This document shows positions 26,516 through 35,331 of a stretch of 64,000 nt of DNA, in pieces. Under the pieces are notes generated by a model, which saw nothing but the letters and a program-made list of their open reading frames with translations, was not told where the DNA came from and searched no databases. The position numbers were made by a program, and so were the translations under genes. The stretch's first letter is position 1. Every line of letters begins with the position of its first letter. Source of the stretch: Williamsia soli. GTDB lineage: Bacteria > Actinomycetota > Actinomycetes > Mycobacteriales > Mycobacteriaceae. The stretch is from NCBI RefSeq assembly GCF_017377795.1, contig NZ_JAFRDR010000011.1, forward strand, positions 1-64,000, read 5' to 3'.

Positions 26516-27880
26516 ATGACACCGGACGCCGCCCGGCCGCCACGCTACCCGATCCTGCTCTTCACGCTGGGCCTGCTGACCACGATCACAGCCATCGTGA
26601 GCAGCCTCGGCGCGCCACTCATCCCCGCGATCGCGGACGACTTCGACATCGCGATCACTCAGGCTCAGTGGGCCTTGACCGCAACACTTCTCACGGCTGC
26701 GGTGGCCACGCCCATCATCGGGCGTCTGGGCGCCGGCCCGCTGCGTAGGCCCACGATCCTGGCAGGCCTTGTCATCGTCACGATCGGATCCGTCCTGTCC
26801 GCCGTAGAGGTCGGATTCGTCGTGATGGTGGTGGGACGCACCATGCAGGGTGTGGGCCTCGCGTTGGTTCCGTTGGCACTGGCCGTCGCGCGGGAGGTAC
26901 TTCCGGCGAGCCGGCTGCCGTCCGCGGTCTCGATGCTCTCGGTCGCGGTGGTCGCCGGTGCGGGTCTGGGCTATCCGCTGACCGCCACCGTCGCTCAATA
27001 TCTCGGCGTGTCGGTGGCCTACTGGATGGGCGCGGCACTCAGTGCGTTCACCCTGGTGATGGCGCTTCGCTTCATCCCCGCATCGACCGCGGCAACCCGC
27101 ATGCGCGTTGATTGGTGGGGCGCGCTGCTGCTGTCGCTCGGGATGGTGGGGGTCCTGCTCGCCGTCAGTCAGGGAGATCACTGGGGCTGGGCATCGGCCC
27201 TGACCATCGGACTCGCAGTGGCCGGGGTGCTGTTGGTCGTGGTCTTCGTCATCTGGACCCTGCGCAGCAGTCATCCGCTCGTCGACCTCCGATTGTCCGT
27301 CAAGCCCGGAGTCGCTGCACCGAATCTGATCGCATTCGGTGCCGGGCTCGCGATGTACACGTTGGTGACCCTGACCATCGTCATGGTGCAGAACGAGGAA
27401 TGGGGACTGGGGCGGTCGATCATCATGGCCGGCCTGACGTTGCTGCCCTACTCGATCATGAGCGTGACCGGGAGCCGATTCGCACTCGCCGCTGCACGAC
27501 GACTCGGCCCCAGGATCATCCTGCCGATCGGCTGCGCGGTGTTCATCTGCTCGACAGTCGGCTTGGCGCTTTCCCACAGCAGCATCGTCTTGGTGCTCAT
27601 CTGGACCGGGGTCGGAGGGCTCGGCAGCGGCTTCACCTTCTCCTCACTCGCCGTTCTGATCGTGCCCCACATCCCGCAGGAGGAGACCGGCAGTGCGATG
27701 GCATTCAACACCGTGCTGCGGTATCTCGGCTTCTGCGTCGGCAGCGCAGCCAGTGTCGCCCTGGTGGCGGTCTACGGCGGCGGCGATCACGGCTTCGTCC
27801 TGACGCTGCTGACGATGTCGTCGGTCTTTGCGCTCGCGGGCGTCGGGGCGTGGATCCTGACGCCGCGCGAAGTGCGCTGA
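26516..27880 (+). CDS. MFS transporter, 14-helix DHA2-like
   Basis: About 454 residues from the ATG at 26516; an adjacent TTG at 26513 is possible but less likely. The helix count is about 14, with motif-C-like VAGAGLGYPLTATV and a loop FIPASTAATRMRVDWWGALLLSLGM as in EmrB/QacA-type drug:H+ antiporters. Probably an exporter linked to the preceding hydrolase. Substrate unknown. Confidence 0.85.
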   Translation: MTPDAARPPRYPILLFTLGLLTTITAIVSSLGAPLIPAIADDFDIAITQAQWALTATLLTAAVATPIIGRLGAGPLRRPTILAGLVIVTIGSVLSAVEVGFVVMVVGRTMQGVGLALVPLALAVAREVLPASRLPSAVSMLSVAVVAGAGLGYPLTATVAQYLGVSVAYWMGAALSAFTLVMALRFIPASTAATRMRVDWWGALLLSLGMVGVLLAVSQGDHWGWASALTIGLAVAGVLLVVVFVIWTLRSSHPLVDLRLSVKPGVAAPNLIAFGAGLAMYTLVTLTIVMVQNEEWGLGRSIIMAGLTLLPYSIMSVTGSRFALAAARRLGPRIILPIGCAVFICSTVGLALSHSSIVLVLIWTGVGGLGSGFTFSSLAVLIVPHIPQEETGSAMAFNTVLRYLGFCVGSAASVALVAVYGGGDHGFVLTLLTMSSVFALAGVGAWILTPREVR

Positions 27881-27903
27881 GGCCCGTCTACTGCGTCGTA
27901 CCT

Positions 27904-28257
27904 TCAGCCGCGTCGCTCGACCGCGAGGTCCCTGGCGAGCAGAAAGAAAGGTATGGCGGTGGCGATCCCTACGCCGAACGTCATCACGAACGACGCGACC
28001 CACCATCGGATGATGCCGAGCTTCTTGGCTTCCACAACCGCCCAGAGATGAAACGCCACAACCACATACAGCAGATCGACCATCGCGAATCGGCCGGGGA
28101 CGGTCTTGTGGATGTCTCCGACGAAGAAGTCCAGCACCGACTTCGGACCGTTCTCCTTGACGTACGGCACGGCGATGGCGTTCTGCGTCACGAACGCGGC
28201 GACGAACGTCGCGGCCAGTGATCGGCGGCGCCAGGTATCGATCGTGGTTTCCGGCAT
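27904..28257 (-). CDS. DUF2834-domain small membrane protein
   Basis: A 117-residue protein with an N-terminal helix (SLAATFVAAFVTQNAIAV), then DFFVGDIHKTVPGRFAMVDLLYVVVAFHLWAV with the DUF2834 pattern, and a third helix (FVMTFGVGIATAIPFFLLAR). Function unknown. Convergent with the MFS gene, 23 bp from its stop. Confidence 0.78.
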   Translation of the reverse strand: MPETTIDTWRRRSLAATFVAAFVTQNAIAVPYVKENGPKSVLDFFVGDIHKTVPGRFAMVDLLYVVVAFHLWAVVEAKKLGIIRWWVASFVMTFGVGIATAIPFFLLARDLAVERRG

Positions 28258-28303
28258 GGCTGCTCCTCGGGTTGGTGGGTGTGAGCCCAGTCAACCCCGT
28301 CAG

Positions 28304-29077
28304 TCAGAGCCTGCCGAGCAACTCCGCCTTCTTCGAGGAGAATTCTTCGTCGGACAGGATACCGCGCTGGTGCAGGCCCGCCAGCGCCTCGATGGCTGCC
28401 ACGATGGCGTCGGCGTCGCCGATCGCGCCGGAGGATTGCTGCTCAGGCGTCTGCAGCGACTGGGGCGTCTGGGGCGGCGCGTATGAGGGTTCCGGAGCGT
28501 GCGCGGGGGCCGGCTGCGAGCCGATCTCAGACAGACTCGATACGTCGAAGGTCCCGAATTGGCTGGTGAAGTTCACGGAGCCGGATGGACCACCCTGCTG
28601 TTGCTGCACCCCACCGATACGGTGATCGCCGGTGTCGTAAACCTTGGTCACGCCCCCGGCGTGAATCGCGAGCCGTCGTGCGTTCGGGAAGATCGCGTAG
28701 CGCGTGTCGTTCTGCGCGCCGGAGGAACTGGGGTTGCCCAGGTCGGCGGGCCACCAGTTGTTCGACGAGAAGCCGCCTTGGGTGTCGGTGGTGATCGGGG
28801 GAAAGACCGTGGTGGTGGCGAGGAGTTGCGAGAGCTCACGGCACAGGCCGTCGACCCGGGCCTTGAGTCCGTTGTCGAACATGTTGCCGACCATCGTCAT
28901 GCCGCCGCGCATCCATTGCCCTGACCCACCCAGTTCGGGGATGGAGAACTGCGCCATCGTGCCGCCGCCGTTGTTGACGGCGACCAGCATGGTGGACACA
29001 GCATCCTGGGATAGCGAGTAGCGCTGCGCGATGTCAGCGATGGCCCGCTCGGCTTCGGGGGTGACCGCTGCCCTCAT
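28304..29077 (-). CDS. SHOCT-domain protein
   Basis: About 257 residues from the ATG at 29077. The N-terminus (VTPEAERAIADIAQRYSLSQDAVSTMLVAV) resembles a helical DNA- or protein-binding unit. The middle is rich in Gly, Asn and Thr. A Gln/Pro linker leads to a C-terminal SHOCT motif (IEALAGLHQRGILSDEEFSSKKAELL). SHOCT domains often mediate self-assembly or membrane association. No enzyme motif is seen. It stands alone between a DUF2834 gene and the LeuB-like gene. Confidence 0.75.
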   Translation of the reverse strand: MRAAVTPEAERAIADIAQRYSLSQDAVSTMLVAVNNGGGTMAQFSIPELGGSGQWMRGGMTMVGNMFDNGLKARVDGLCRELSQLLATTTVFPPITTDTQGGFSSNNWWPADLGNPSSSGAQNDTRYAIFPNARRLAIHAGGVTKVYDTGDHRIGGVQQQQGGPSGSVNFTSQFGTFDVSSLSEIGSQPAPAHAPEPSYAPPQTPQSLQTPEQQSSGAIGDADAIVAAIEALAGLHQRGILSDEEFSSKKAELLGRL

Positions 29078-29262
29078 AGTCGTGGATCTTTCGTCGTGGC
29101 GGATATGACCGCAGCCTAACGCACCCCGGCGCCACTGGTGGCCTCGAGAAACCGCCCTCCGCGCCGACCGTAACAGAACCACCCTGGCCAACGTAAATGA
29201 TGTTTGCAACAATTGAGAATGAGCTTCCGGTGGTCGGCAGCCAGTCGTAGAAGGACACTCGC

Positions 29263-30411
29263 TTGAGCACACACAATCTCGCAGTCATCGGCGGCGACGG
29301 AATCGGACCCGAGGTGACGGCGTCGGCGTTGGCGGCCATGAACGTCGCCGCCGATCGGTTCGGATTCGAGCTTCTCACAACGGATTTCGACCTCGGATCC
29401 GAGGCGTACCTGCGTACCGGTGAGGCCCTCCCGGCCGCGGTCGCGGGGCAACTGCGTGATTACGACGCCATCCTGCTCGGTGCCGTCGGGGATCCGCGCG
29501 TGGATCCCGGAGTCCTCGAGCGAGGCCTCATCGTGGCCCTACGCACCCTGTTCCATCAGTCGGTCAACATCCGCCCCGTCCGGCTCTACCCGGGTGTCAT
29601 CAGCCCGGTGACCGAGGTGAGCTCGGACAACTGCGACCTGGTGATCCTGCGGGAGAACACGGAGGGCATCTACACAGGCGGCGGCGTGATGGTCAAAGAC
29701 GGAACGCCCGACGCCATCGCTATCCAGCATTCGATCACCACCGTCCCCGCGACGTCGGAGATCGTGGAGTTCGGCTTCCGGATGGCTTCGGCGCGGAGGA
29801 AGCGGCTGACCCTGTGTCACAAGAAGAACGTGCTGCTCTACACCGGCCGGCTGTGGCAAGAGATCGTCGACCAGATCGCCGAGCGCTACCCCGACGTCGA
29901 ACACGACTACGTTCACGCCGATGCGATGTGCCAACACCTGATCCTCGACCCGGGCCGATTCGACGTGGTGGTGACACCCAACCTGTTCGGCGACATCATC
30001 AGCGACCTCGGAGCCGTCGTGCAAGGCGGCCTGGGCGTGGCCGCGAGTGCGAACTTCAACGTCTCCGGATCGGCGCCCAGTATGTATGAGCCGGTGCATG
30101 GTTCGGCACCGGACATCGCCGGTACCGGCCGGGCGAATCCCACCGCCGCAGTGCTGTCCGCGGCGCTGTGCCTGGCCGGACTCGGTGAACGCGAAGCTGC
30201 TCTGACGCTCGAGGCCGCAGCGGCCTCCGTGCTGGCCGAGGGCGGCGACAAGGCCGGACAACAGGTGAACACAGCGGACGTGAGTGCCCGCATCGCGACA
30301 CGGGTGGCCGAGATCGATGTCCCGACCACGAGCGGATCGCTGATGCAGACCCTCGCGTCACTGGCTCCGCAGCACGCCTCAGCGGGAAGCCGCCTCAGCC
30401 GATCCGGGTGA
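29263..30411 (+). CDS. isocitrate/isopropylmalate dehydrogenase family protein (LeuB-like)
   Basis: A 382-residue enzyme from a TTG start with GAAGGA upstream. Visible are the N-terminal VIGGDGIGPEVT, the substrate-binding helix region ILRENTEGIYTGGG, the metal site DVVVTPNLFGDIISDL and the cofactor loop EPVHGSAPDIAGTGRANPTA. The GSAPDIAG loop favours NAD. It is longer than typical mycobacterial LeuB (about 336) and has no leuC or leuD nearby, so it may act on another 3-carboxy-2-hydroxyacid such as tartrate or homoisocitrate. It overlaps the convergent ketopantoate reductase gene by 17 bp. Confidence 0.82.
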   Translation: MSTHNLAVIGGDGIGPEVTASALAAMNVAADRFGFELLTTDFDLGSEAYLRTGEALPAAVAGQLRDYDAILLGAVGDPRVDPGVLERGLIVALRTLFHQSVNIRPVRLYPGVISPVTEVSSDNCDLVILRENTEGIYTGGGVMVKDGTPDAIAIQHSITTVPATSEIVEFGFRMASARRKRLTLCHKKNVLLYTGRLWQEIVDQIAERYPDVEHDYVHADAMCQHLILDPGRFDVVVTPNLFGDIISDLGAVVQGGLGVAASANFNVSGSAPSMYEPVHGSAPDIAGTGRANPTAAVLSAALCLAGLGEREAALTLEAAAASVLAEGGDKAGQQVNTADVSARIATRVAEIDVPTTSGSLMQTLASLAPQHASAGSRLSRSG

Positions 30412-31348
30412 CGTCCGCTTCGTGGATGTACGCGGACTCTGCTGCGTGCGCCAGATCGACCACCACCGAGTTCACGGGCGTCGGCACACCGGCCTGCGCC
30501 CCGACACGCACGATCGACCCGTTGATGGCATCGACCTCGGCGCGGCGGCGGAGCTCTGCATCCAGACGCATCGATGGCTTCGCGTCACCGATGCGCAGGC
30601 CCAGCGTGCGGATGTACTCGATCGGGTCACCGACGTCGATCGTCACACCCAGAGCGTTCGCGACGTCGAGTGCCTCCAGGGCGCACGCAGAAGCCACCCG
30701 CCACGCCTTGGGGTCGTGGATGATCTGCGCGATCGTCAGCCCCGTCAGGAACGACGATCCCGAGAATGCGACGTTGATCAGCAGCTTCTCCCAGACCATC
30801 TGATCGATGTCGTCGAACAGCGCGACCTTGAAACCAGCGCTCGACCACACCTGTGCCCCGAACTCGAGGCGTTCGCGCGGCAGTCCGCGATAGGCCCCGA
30901 ACCGGGTGATCTCCCGGCCGTTGTGGTGCGCCTGACCCGGAGTCGGGACCGACGCCCCGAAACCGCCGACGACCCCCACCGCGATCCGGTCGGGATCGAT
31001 GGAATGCGCGACGACCTCCGGCGAACCGAGGCCGTTCTGAATCGTCTGCACCACGGTGTCGGGCCCGATCAGTGCTACGGCCGACTTCGCGGCCGCCTCG
31101 GCGTCGAATGACTTGGTCGCGATGATGACCAGGTCGCATACGCCGATCTCGCCGGCAGTCGTCGACATGGACGCCAGCCGGACGGTCCGGTCGCCGGAAT
31201 CGCCATACACGCGCAGCCCGTCGGCGTTCACCGCAGCGACGTGGTCGGTCCACAGAGTGACGCCGTGCACCTCGTGGCCCGCCTCTTGCATCAGGCCGGC
31301 ATACACCGAACCCATTGCGCCACAACCGACTATTGCCACCTTGGCCAT
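30395..31348 (-). CDS. 2-dehydropantoate 2-reductase (ketopantoate reductase family)
   Basis: A 317-residue protein with the NADP-binding start VAIVGCGAMGSVYAGLMQEAG, the IQNGLGSPEVVA segment with the catalytic-region Asn, and the C-terminal helical domain with KLLINVAFSGSSFLTG, including the conserved catalytic Lys. The reaction is ketopantoate to pantoate in CoA synthesis, but the family also has members of unknown substrate. No panB or panC is near. Start ATG at 31348 with AAGGACACGAGC upstream. Confidence 0.85.
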   Translation of the reverse strand: MAKVAIVGCGAMGSVYAGLMQEAGHEVHGVTLWTDHVAAVNADGLRVYGDSGDRTVRLASMSTTAGEIGVCDLVIIATKSFDAEAAAKSAVALIGPDTVVQTIQNGLGSPEVVAHSIDPDRIAVGVVGGFGASVPTPGQAHHNGREITRFGAYRGLPRERLEFGAQVWSSAGFKVALFDDIDQMVWEKLLINVAFSGSSFLTGLTIAQIIHDPKAWRVASACALEALDVANALGVTIDVGDPIEYIRTLGLRIGDAKPSMRLDAELRRRAEVDAINGSIVRVGAQAGVPTPVNSVVVDLAHAAESAYIHEADVTRIG

Positions 31349-31471
31349 GCTCGTGTCCTTCTTTGCACCGGAGAGGCATCCAGTGGATCACACTAAGCAA
31401 TCGCTCAGCTCAGGCAGACCGGGGCCCGCGTAAACTACTGGGGCGAAGTAGGGGCAGTTCAGGAGGAGTAG

Positions 31472-32110
31472 ATGGCGGCAGTGCTCGACTCGGAGACGCC
31501 CGATTCGGGGGCGCCGGTCGACCTCGACACCCCGGTCCTGTTCCCGAAACTCCTGCCATGGCTGCTCGGGATCTGCGGGACGATCGGGTTGATCGCGTCC
31601 TTCACCTTGACGGTCGAGAAGTTCGAGCTGGCATCAGACCCGGACTACGTCCCGTCGTGCAGTATCAATCCGGTCGTCAACTGCGGCTCCATCATGGACA
31701 CCTCCCAGGCGGCGGTGTTCGGATTCCCGAACTCACTGCTCGGTATCGCCGGCTTTGCCGCGCTGCTCGCTGTCGCGGTCATGATGGGCCGGACCCCGCA
31801 GCGATTCGTGTTGATCGGCCTGCAGGTCGGGTTGACCGCCGCCCTCGTATTCGTCCACTGGCTCATCTTCCAGAGCTTCTACCGCATCGGTGCGCTGTGC
31901 CCGTACTGCATGGCGGTGTGGGTCGCGGTGGTGCTGGCCTTCTGGTACGTGAGTCTGCGCACCGCAGACCATTTCGCGACGACGGAACGTGCCCGGCGAG
32001 TGGTCGACCGACTGATCTCCGTCCACTCCGTCATCCCGGTGCTGTGGGTACTCGTCGTGATCGCGTTGATCACGGAACGGTTCTGGTACTACTGGTCGAC
32101 GCTGCTCTGA
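31472..32110 (+). CDS. vitamin K epoxide reductase (VKOR) family protein
   Basis: A 212-residue, five-helix membrane protein with AGGAGG before the ATG. Two cysteine pairs are visible: the loop pair in SCSINPVVNCGS and the active-site CPYC in GALCPYCMAVW. In actinobacteria VKOR replaces DsbB and reoxidises a DsbA-like protein outside the membrane, using menaquinone. No thioredoxin domain is fused and no DsbA-like gene is adjacent. A TAAACT -10-like hexamer is at 31431. Confidence 0.92.
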   Translation: MAAVLDSETPDSGAPVDLDTPVLFPKLLPWLLGICGTIGLIASFTLTVEKFELASDPDYVPSCSINPVVNCGSIMDTSQAAVFGFPNSLLGIAGFAALLAVAVMMGRTPQRFVLIGLQVGLTAALVFVHWLIFQSFYRIGALCPYCMAVWVAVVLAFWYVSLRTADHFATTERARRVVDRLISVHSVIPVLWVLVVIALITERFWYYWSTLL

Positions 32111-32123
32111 CGCTCGGGCGCCG

Positions 32124-32828
32124 TCATCTCTCCAGCTGGCCGGCGACGCGCTGTTCCAGCTGTTCGGTGGTGGCCACCGGCAACACGATCAGGCCGTCGA
32201 GTTCTTTGCGCGCTTTCGCGTACGCGCTGCGCCGCTCCCCTGGGCTGGCACCCGGGTCCTGCGCAAGATTGATCAGACGCTGAGCGCGCAGTAGGCGTTC
32301 CTGCTCGTCGACGCTGAAGCCGGATCTACGGCGCCTCTTCGCCTCGGTCTCGGCGACATCGAAAGCAGTGGCGTAGTCGTGCACCACATCTCGATATTCG
32401 CGTTGGCGTTCGTGGTCGTCCACAAGGTCGTCGACCTGCTCCGGCCGCAACAGATCGGCGCGACGTTTGGCCCGGTGGAAATCGATCGTCAACGGGTCGC
32501 GCAGATCGATCATCATCGGATAGTCCAAGAGTGTCGCGGCATCGGTCTCGTAGGCGAACCACCGCGCGTCGGTCTGATTGTGCTCATCCATCGACTTGGC
32601 GATGTCCCGCTTCACCGCGGCGACGTCGACGCGGCGCTTGCCCACAGCCTCGGCTTCGGCGATCTTTGCCTGCTGTTTGAGCCGGTACCGCTCCTGCCGG
32701 CGCTGCGCCCGCCGCTCGTTGGCGGCGCCGACCGCCTTGAACGCACCGCCGACCGTGCCGCCGAAGACGAACACCAGCCACCAGTAGTTGCCGACGAAGT
32801 CCCAAAAGGCATCCACCCGCTCCAGCAT
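32124..32828 (-). CDS. membrane-anchored coiled-coil protein, unknown function
   Basis: A 234-residue protein with one N-terminal helix (YWWLVFVFGGTVGGAF, about residues 15-32). A long, highly charged helical region rich in Arg, Glu, Gln and Ala follows (about 37-85 and 130-180). It looks like a membrane-bound coiled coil facing the cytosol. No known domain is recognised. It ends next to the convergent VKOR gene. Confidence 0.7.
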   Translation of the reverse strand: MLERVDAFWDFVGNYWWLVFVFGGTVGGAFKAVGAANERRAQRRQERYRLKQQAKIAEAEAVGKRRVDVAAVKRDIAKSMDEHNQTDARWFAYETDAATLLDYPMMIDLRDPLTIDFHRAKRRADLLRPEQVDDLVDDHERQREYRDVVHDYATAFDVAETEAKRRRRSGFSVDEQERLLRAQRLINLAQDPGASPGERRSAYAKARKELDGLIVLPVATTEQLEQRVAGQLER

Positions 32829-32857
32829 GCCAGGGGTTCCGTCTCCCGATCGAATAC

Positions 32858-32889
32858 AAAAAAGTCAGGCTGCGCATCTGCAACCTGAC
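32858..32889 (-). terminator. Rho-independent terminator after tRNA-Leu
   Basis: On the minus strand a 10-pair stem, GTCAGGTTGC with GCAGCCTGAC, has one G:T wobble, a six-base loop and a run of six T. It lies 30 bp after tRNA-Leu and is the cleanest intrinsic terminator seen. Confidence 0.75.
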
Positions 32890-32919
32890 CTTTGTCTCGC
32901 ATGTGAGCTGTACCGCTCG

Positions 32920-33005
32920 TGGTGGGCGAAGGGGGACTTGAACCCCCACGTCCCGAAGGACACTGGCACCTGAAGCCAGCGCGTCTGCCATTCCGCCACT
33001 CGCCC
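32920..33005 (-). tRNA. tRNA-Leu (CAG)
   Basis: An 86-nt gene including an encoded CCA. The acceptor arm pairs GGGCGAG with TTCGCCC, with A as discriminator. The anticodon loop reads CTTCAGG, giving anticodon CAG. The long variable arm and the TTCAAGT T-loop fit class II tRNA-Leu. It marks the start of the fhaA operon region on the opposite strand. Confidence 0.95.
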
Positions 33006-33320
33006 GTGGCTGCTCCGCGTCGAAGTGCTTCGAAACGGAACCGGAAAACGGTAACACGAGCACCCGTGGGTCCTGAAATCCATATCCGGCCCCCACGTTA
33101 GAGCTGGTCGGCTCCCTGTAACCACCACCGTCATTCTGAAATCGGGCGTCACTGGCCTACCGTTCATTCAGACGACTTTCGACTCACGTCACCTGGGACG
33201 ACTGGGGCTGGCGTTGCAGAAGTTCTCCCTGGAGTGCCATCGCAGGGCCGGAGTCGCTATCATCAAACAGCACGATTGGCACGCCGACACGCTGACAATC
33301 CGGAGGGAGGTCGTCTGGCC
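33006..33320. other. 315-bp gap before fhaA
   Basis: The gap holds the tRNA-Leu promoter on one side and the fhaA operon promoter on the other. A TATCAT -10-like hexamer at about 33258 is 60 bp before fhaA, without a clear -35. GGAGGGAGG at 33302-33310 is a strong ribosome-binding site. No gene is seen. Confidence 0.5.
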
Positions 33321-34688
33321 ATGGGAATACTTCAGAGAATCGAGCGCAAACTCGAGGGCGCTGTGGACGACGGCTTTGCCCGGGTGTTCGGCGGCAAGGT
33401 GGCTCCGCAGGAGGTCGAAAACGCTCTCCAGCGTGAGGCCGAAGACAGCCTCGAGGACCTCGGCGACGGCGGAAAGCTGGCCCCCAACGCCTACACGCTG
33501 GTGGTCAGCTCGACCGACCACCAGGAGATGGCCGCCGAGTACGAGCTGAATCGCAAGACTTTCTCGAAGCATCTCGAGAACTTCATCCGCGACAACGGCT
33601 GGCAAACATACGGTGACGTGGTCGTGGAGTTCGCGCACTCTCCGACGCTGCACACCGGACAGTTCCGGGCTCGCGGCTCGATCAACCCGGACGCACGTCC
33701 GATGCCTGTTCCGCCTCCGCAACCGCCCAACGCCCCGCCCCCCGCATCACCAAGCAACCGAGAAGCAGGAGCCACCCCCATGACGCAGAACTCCGGATAT
33801 GACCAGCGCGGAGGATACGACCAGGGCTCCTACCCACCGGCGGCCGCGTACAGCCAGCAGCCGTACGACGGTCAAAATCAGGCTCCGGTGGACGGACCGC
33901 CCCAGGCGTACAGCCAGCAGGGCGGATCGGACTATCAGCGCGGCTACGACCAACAGGGTTACGACCAGCAGGGCTACGACCAGCAGGGCTACGACCAGCG
34001 CGGATACGACCAGCAGGGCGCGTACGACCCAGCCGGCTACCAGGCGGGCGGCTACCAGCAACCCGGCTATGCACCGGATCAGCAGGGCTACGACCAGCGC
34101 GGATACGACCAGGGCTACCAGCAGGGCGGCTACGAGAACCAGGGTGGCTACGCGCCCGAGCAGCAGGGCGGCTACGACCGCGGGTACGACCAGCAACCCG
34201 CGGCCTACAACCAGGGTGGTGCTTACGCCCCGGATCAGCAGCAGCCCGGCTACGGCCAGGGCTACCAGCAGGGTGGTGGCGGATACGACCAGGGCGCGTA
34301 CGCCGCGGACCAGCAAGGCGCCTACGCCGACCAGCCCGGCGGCTACGACCAGGGCGGCTACGCCGCAGGCGGCGGTTACGCGGCGCCCGCCGGTTACGCA
34401 CCGACTGCCATCACCCTTCTGCTCGAGGACGGCAGCAACCGGACCTTCCAGCTCCGCAATGGTTCGAACGTGATCGGCCGCGGCCAGGATGCCCAGTTCC
34501 GGCTGCCGGACACCGGCGTCTCGCGCCGACACGTGGAAATCCGGTGGGACGGCTCGAGCGCGCTGCTCAACGACCTCAACTCGACGAACGGCACCACGGT
34601 CAACGACGTCCAGGTCAGCAGTTGGGAACTCGCCGACGGGGACCGGATCCGCGTAGGACATTCCGATATCACCGTCCGGTTCCAGTGA
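33321..34688 (+). CDS. fhaA: FHA-domain protein FhaA (DUF3662 + FHA)
   Basis: About 455 residues from the ATG at 33321, with GGAGGGAGG upstream. The N-terminal DUF3662 domain (about 1-115) holds [20 protein letters not shown] and [12 protein letters not shown] long Gly/Tyr/Gln/Asp-rich segment (about 155-355) has many GYDQQ-type repeats. The C-terminal FHA domain has the [17 protein letters not shown] and NDLNSTNGT motifs that bind phosphothreonine. In mycobacteria FhaA is a PknB substrate that binds the pseudokinase domain of MviN and controls peptidoglycan synthesis. It opens the seven-gene fhaA-pknB run, 178 bp before fhaB. Confidence 0.95.
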   Translation: MGILQRIERKLEGAVDDGFARVFGGKVAPQEVENALQREAEDSLEDLGDGGKLAPNAYTLVVSSTDHQEMAAEYELNRKTFSKHLENFIRDNGWQTYGDVVVEFAHSPTLHTGQFRARGSINPDARPMPVPPPQPPNAPPPASPSNREAGATPMTQNSGYDQRGGYDQGSYPPAAAYSQQPYDGQNQAPVDGPPQAYSQQGGSDYQRGYDQQGYDQQGYDQQGYDQRGYDQQGAYDPAGYQAGGYQQPGYAPDQQGYDQRGYDQGYQQGGYENQGGYAPEQQGGYDRGYDQQPAAYNQGGAYAPDQQQPGYGQGYQQGGGGYDQGAYAADQQGAYADQPGGYDQGGYAAGGGYAAPAGYAPTAITLLLEDGSNRTFQLRNGSNVIGRGQDAQFRLPDTGVSRRHVEIRWDGSSALLNDLNSTNGTTVNDVQVSSWELADGDRIRVGHSDITVRFQ

Positions 34689-34866
34689 CGTCTCCCGCGG
34701 ACCGCACCGCCAGGTAGGCCCACCCGCCCAGGTGTCACCCAGAGGTATTCGATCCACCCAGAATCGGGTGTCCGATACACAAGTGACACATCCGAATACC
34801 TATCGGGCCGCCACTGGGCCATAAGATGCACAGGACGTTGTTGGCTGGCCCGGGAGGTGAAAATAC

Positions 34867-35331
34867 GTGCAGGGCATAGTGCTGCAGCTGACGCGTGTCG
34901 GCTTCTTGCTGCTCTTGTGGCTGATGATCTGGGCCGTCCTGCGTGTCATCCGCAGCGATGTGTACGCCGCGACCGGCCAGCGGCCGCTCACGCGGTACGA
35001 ACGCCGTAACAGGGGCGGGACCCCCGCGCGGGTCAAAGGTGGCCCGAGATATCTGATAGTCACGCACGGAGCGTTGGCGAACACCCGCATCACACTCGGC
35101 ACCCAGCCGGTACTACTCGGCCGTGCCGACGACTCCACGCTGGTGCTGACCGATGAATACGCCTCCGAACGACACGCTCGCCTGGTGCGCCGAGGCGACG
35201 ACTGGTACGTCGAAGACCTCGGTTCGACGAACGGCACCTATCTTGATCGCGCAAAGGTGACCACTGCTGTTCGCGTCCCGCTCGCAACTCCGGTACGCGT
35301 GGGCAAAACCGTGATTGAGTTGCGCCCGTGA
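34867..35331 (+). CDS. fhaB: FHA-domain protein FhaB (FipA)
   Basis: A 154-residue protein from a GTG with GGGAGGTG upstream. One N-terminal membrane helix (about 8-28) anchors a cytosolic FHA domain with LGRADDSTLVL, SERHARL and EDLGSTNGTYLD. It binds phosphorylated partners at the division site; in M. tuberculosis it links FtsZ and FtsQ. Its stop overlaps the pstP start by 4 bp, so the two are coupled. Confidence 0.95.
   Translation: MQGIVLQLTRVGFLLLLWLMIWAVLRVIRSDVYAATGQRPLTRYERRNRGGTPARVKGGPRYLIVTHGALANTRITLGTQPVLLGRADDSTLVLTDEYASERHARLVRRGDDWYVEDLGSTNGTYLDRAKVTTAVRVPLATPVRVGKTVIELRP

Noticed and set aside
33940-34330. Short regular repeats resembling a CRISPR array
   Set aside because: They are coding repeats in frame with fhaA (GYDQQ units), without constant spacers and without cas genes.
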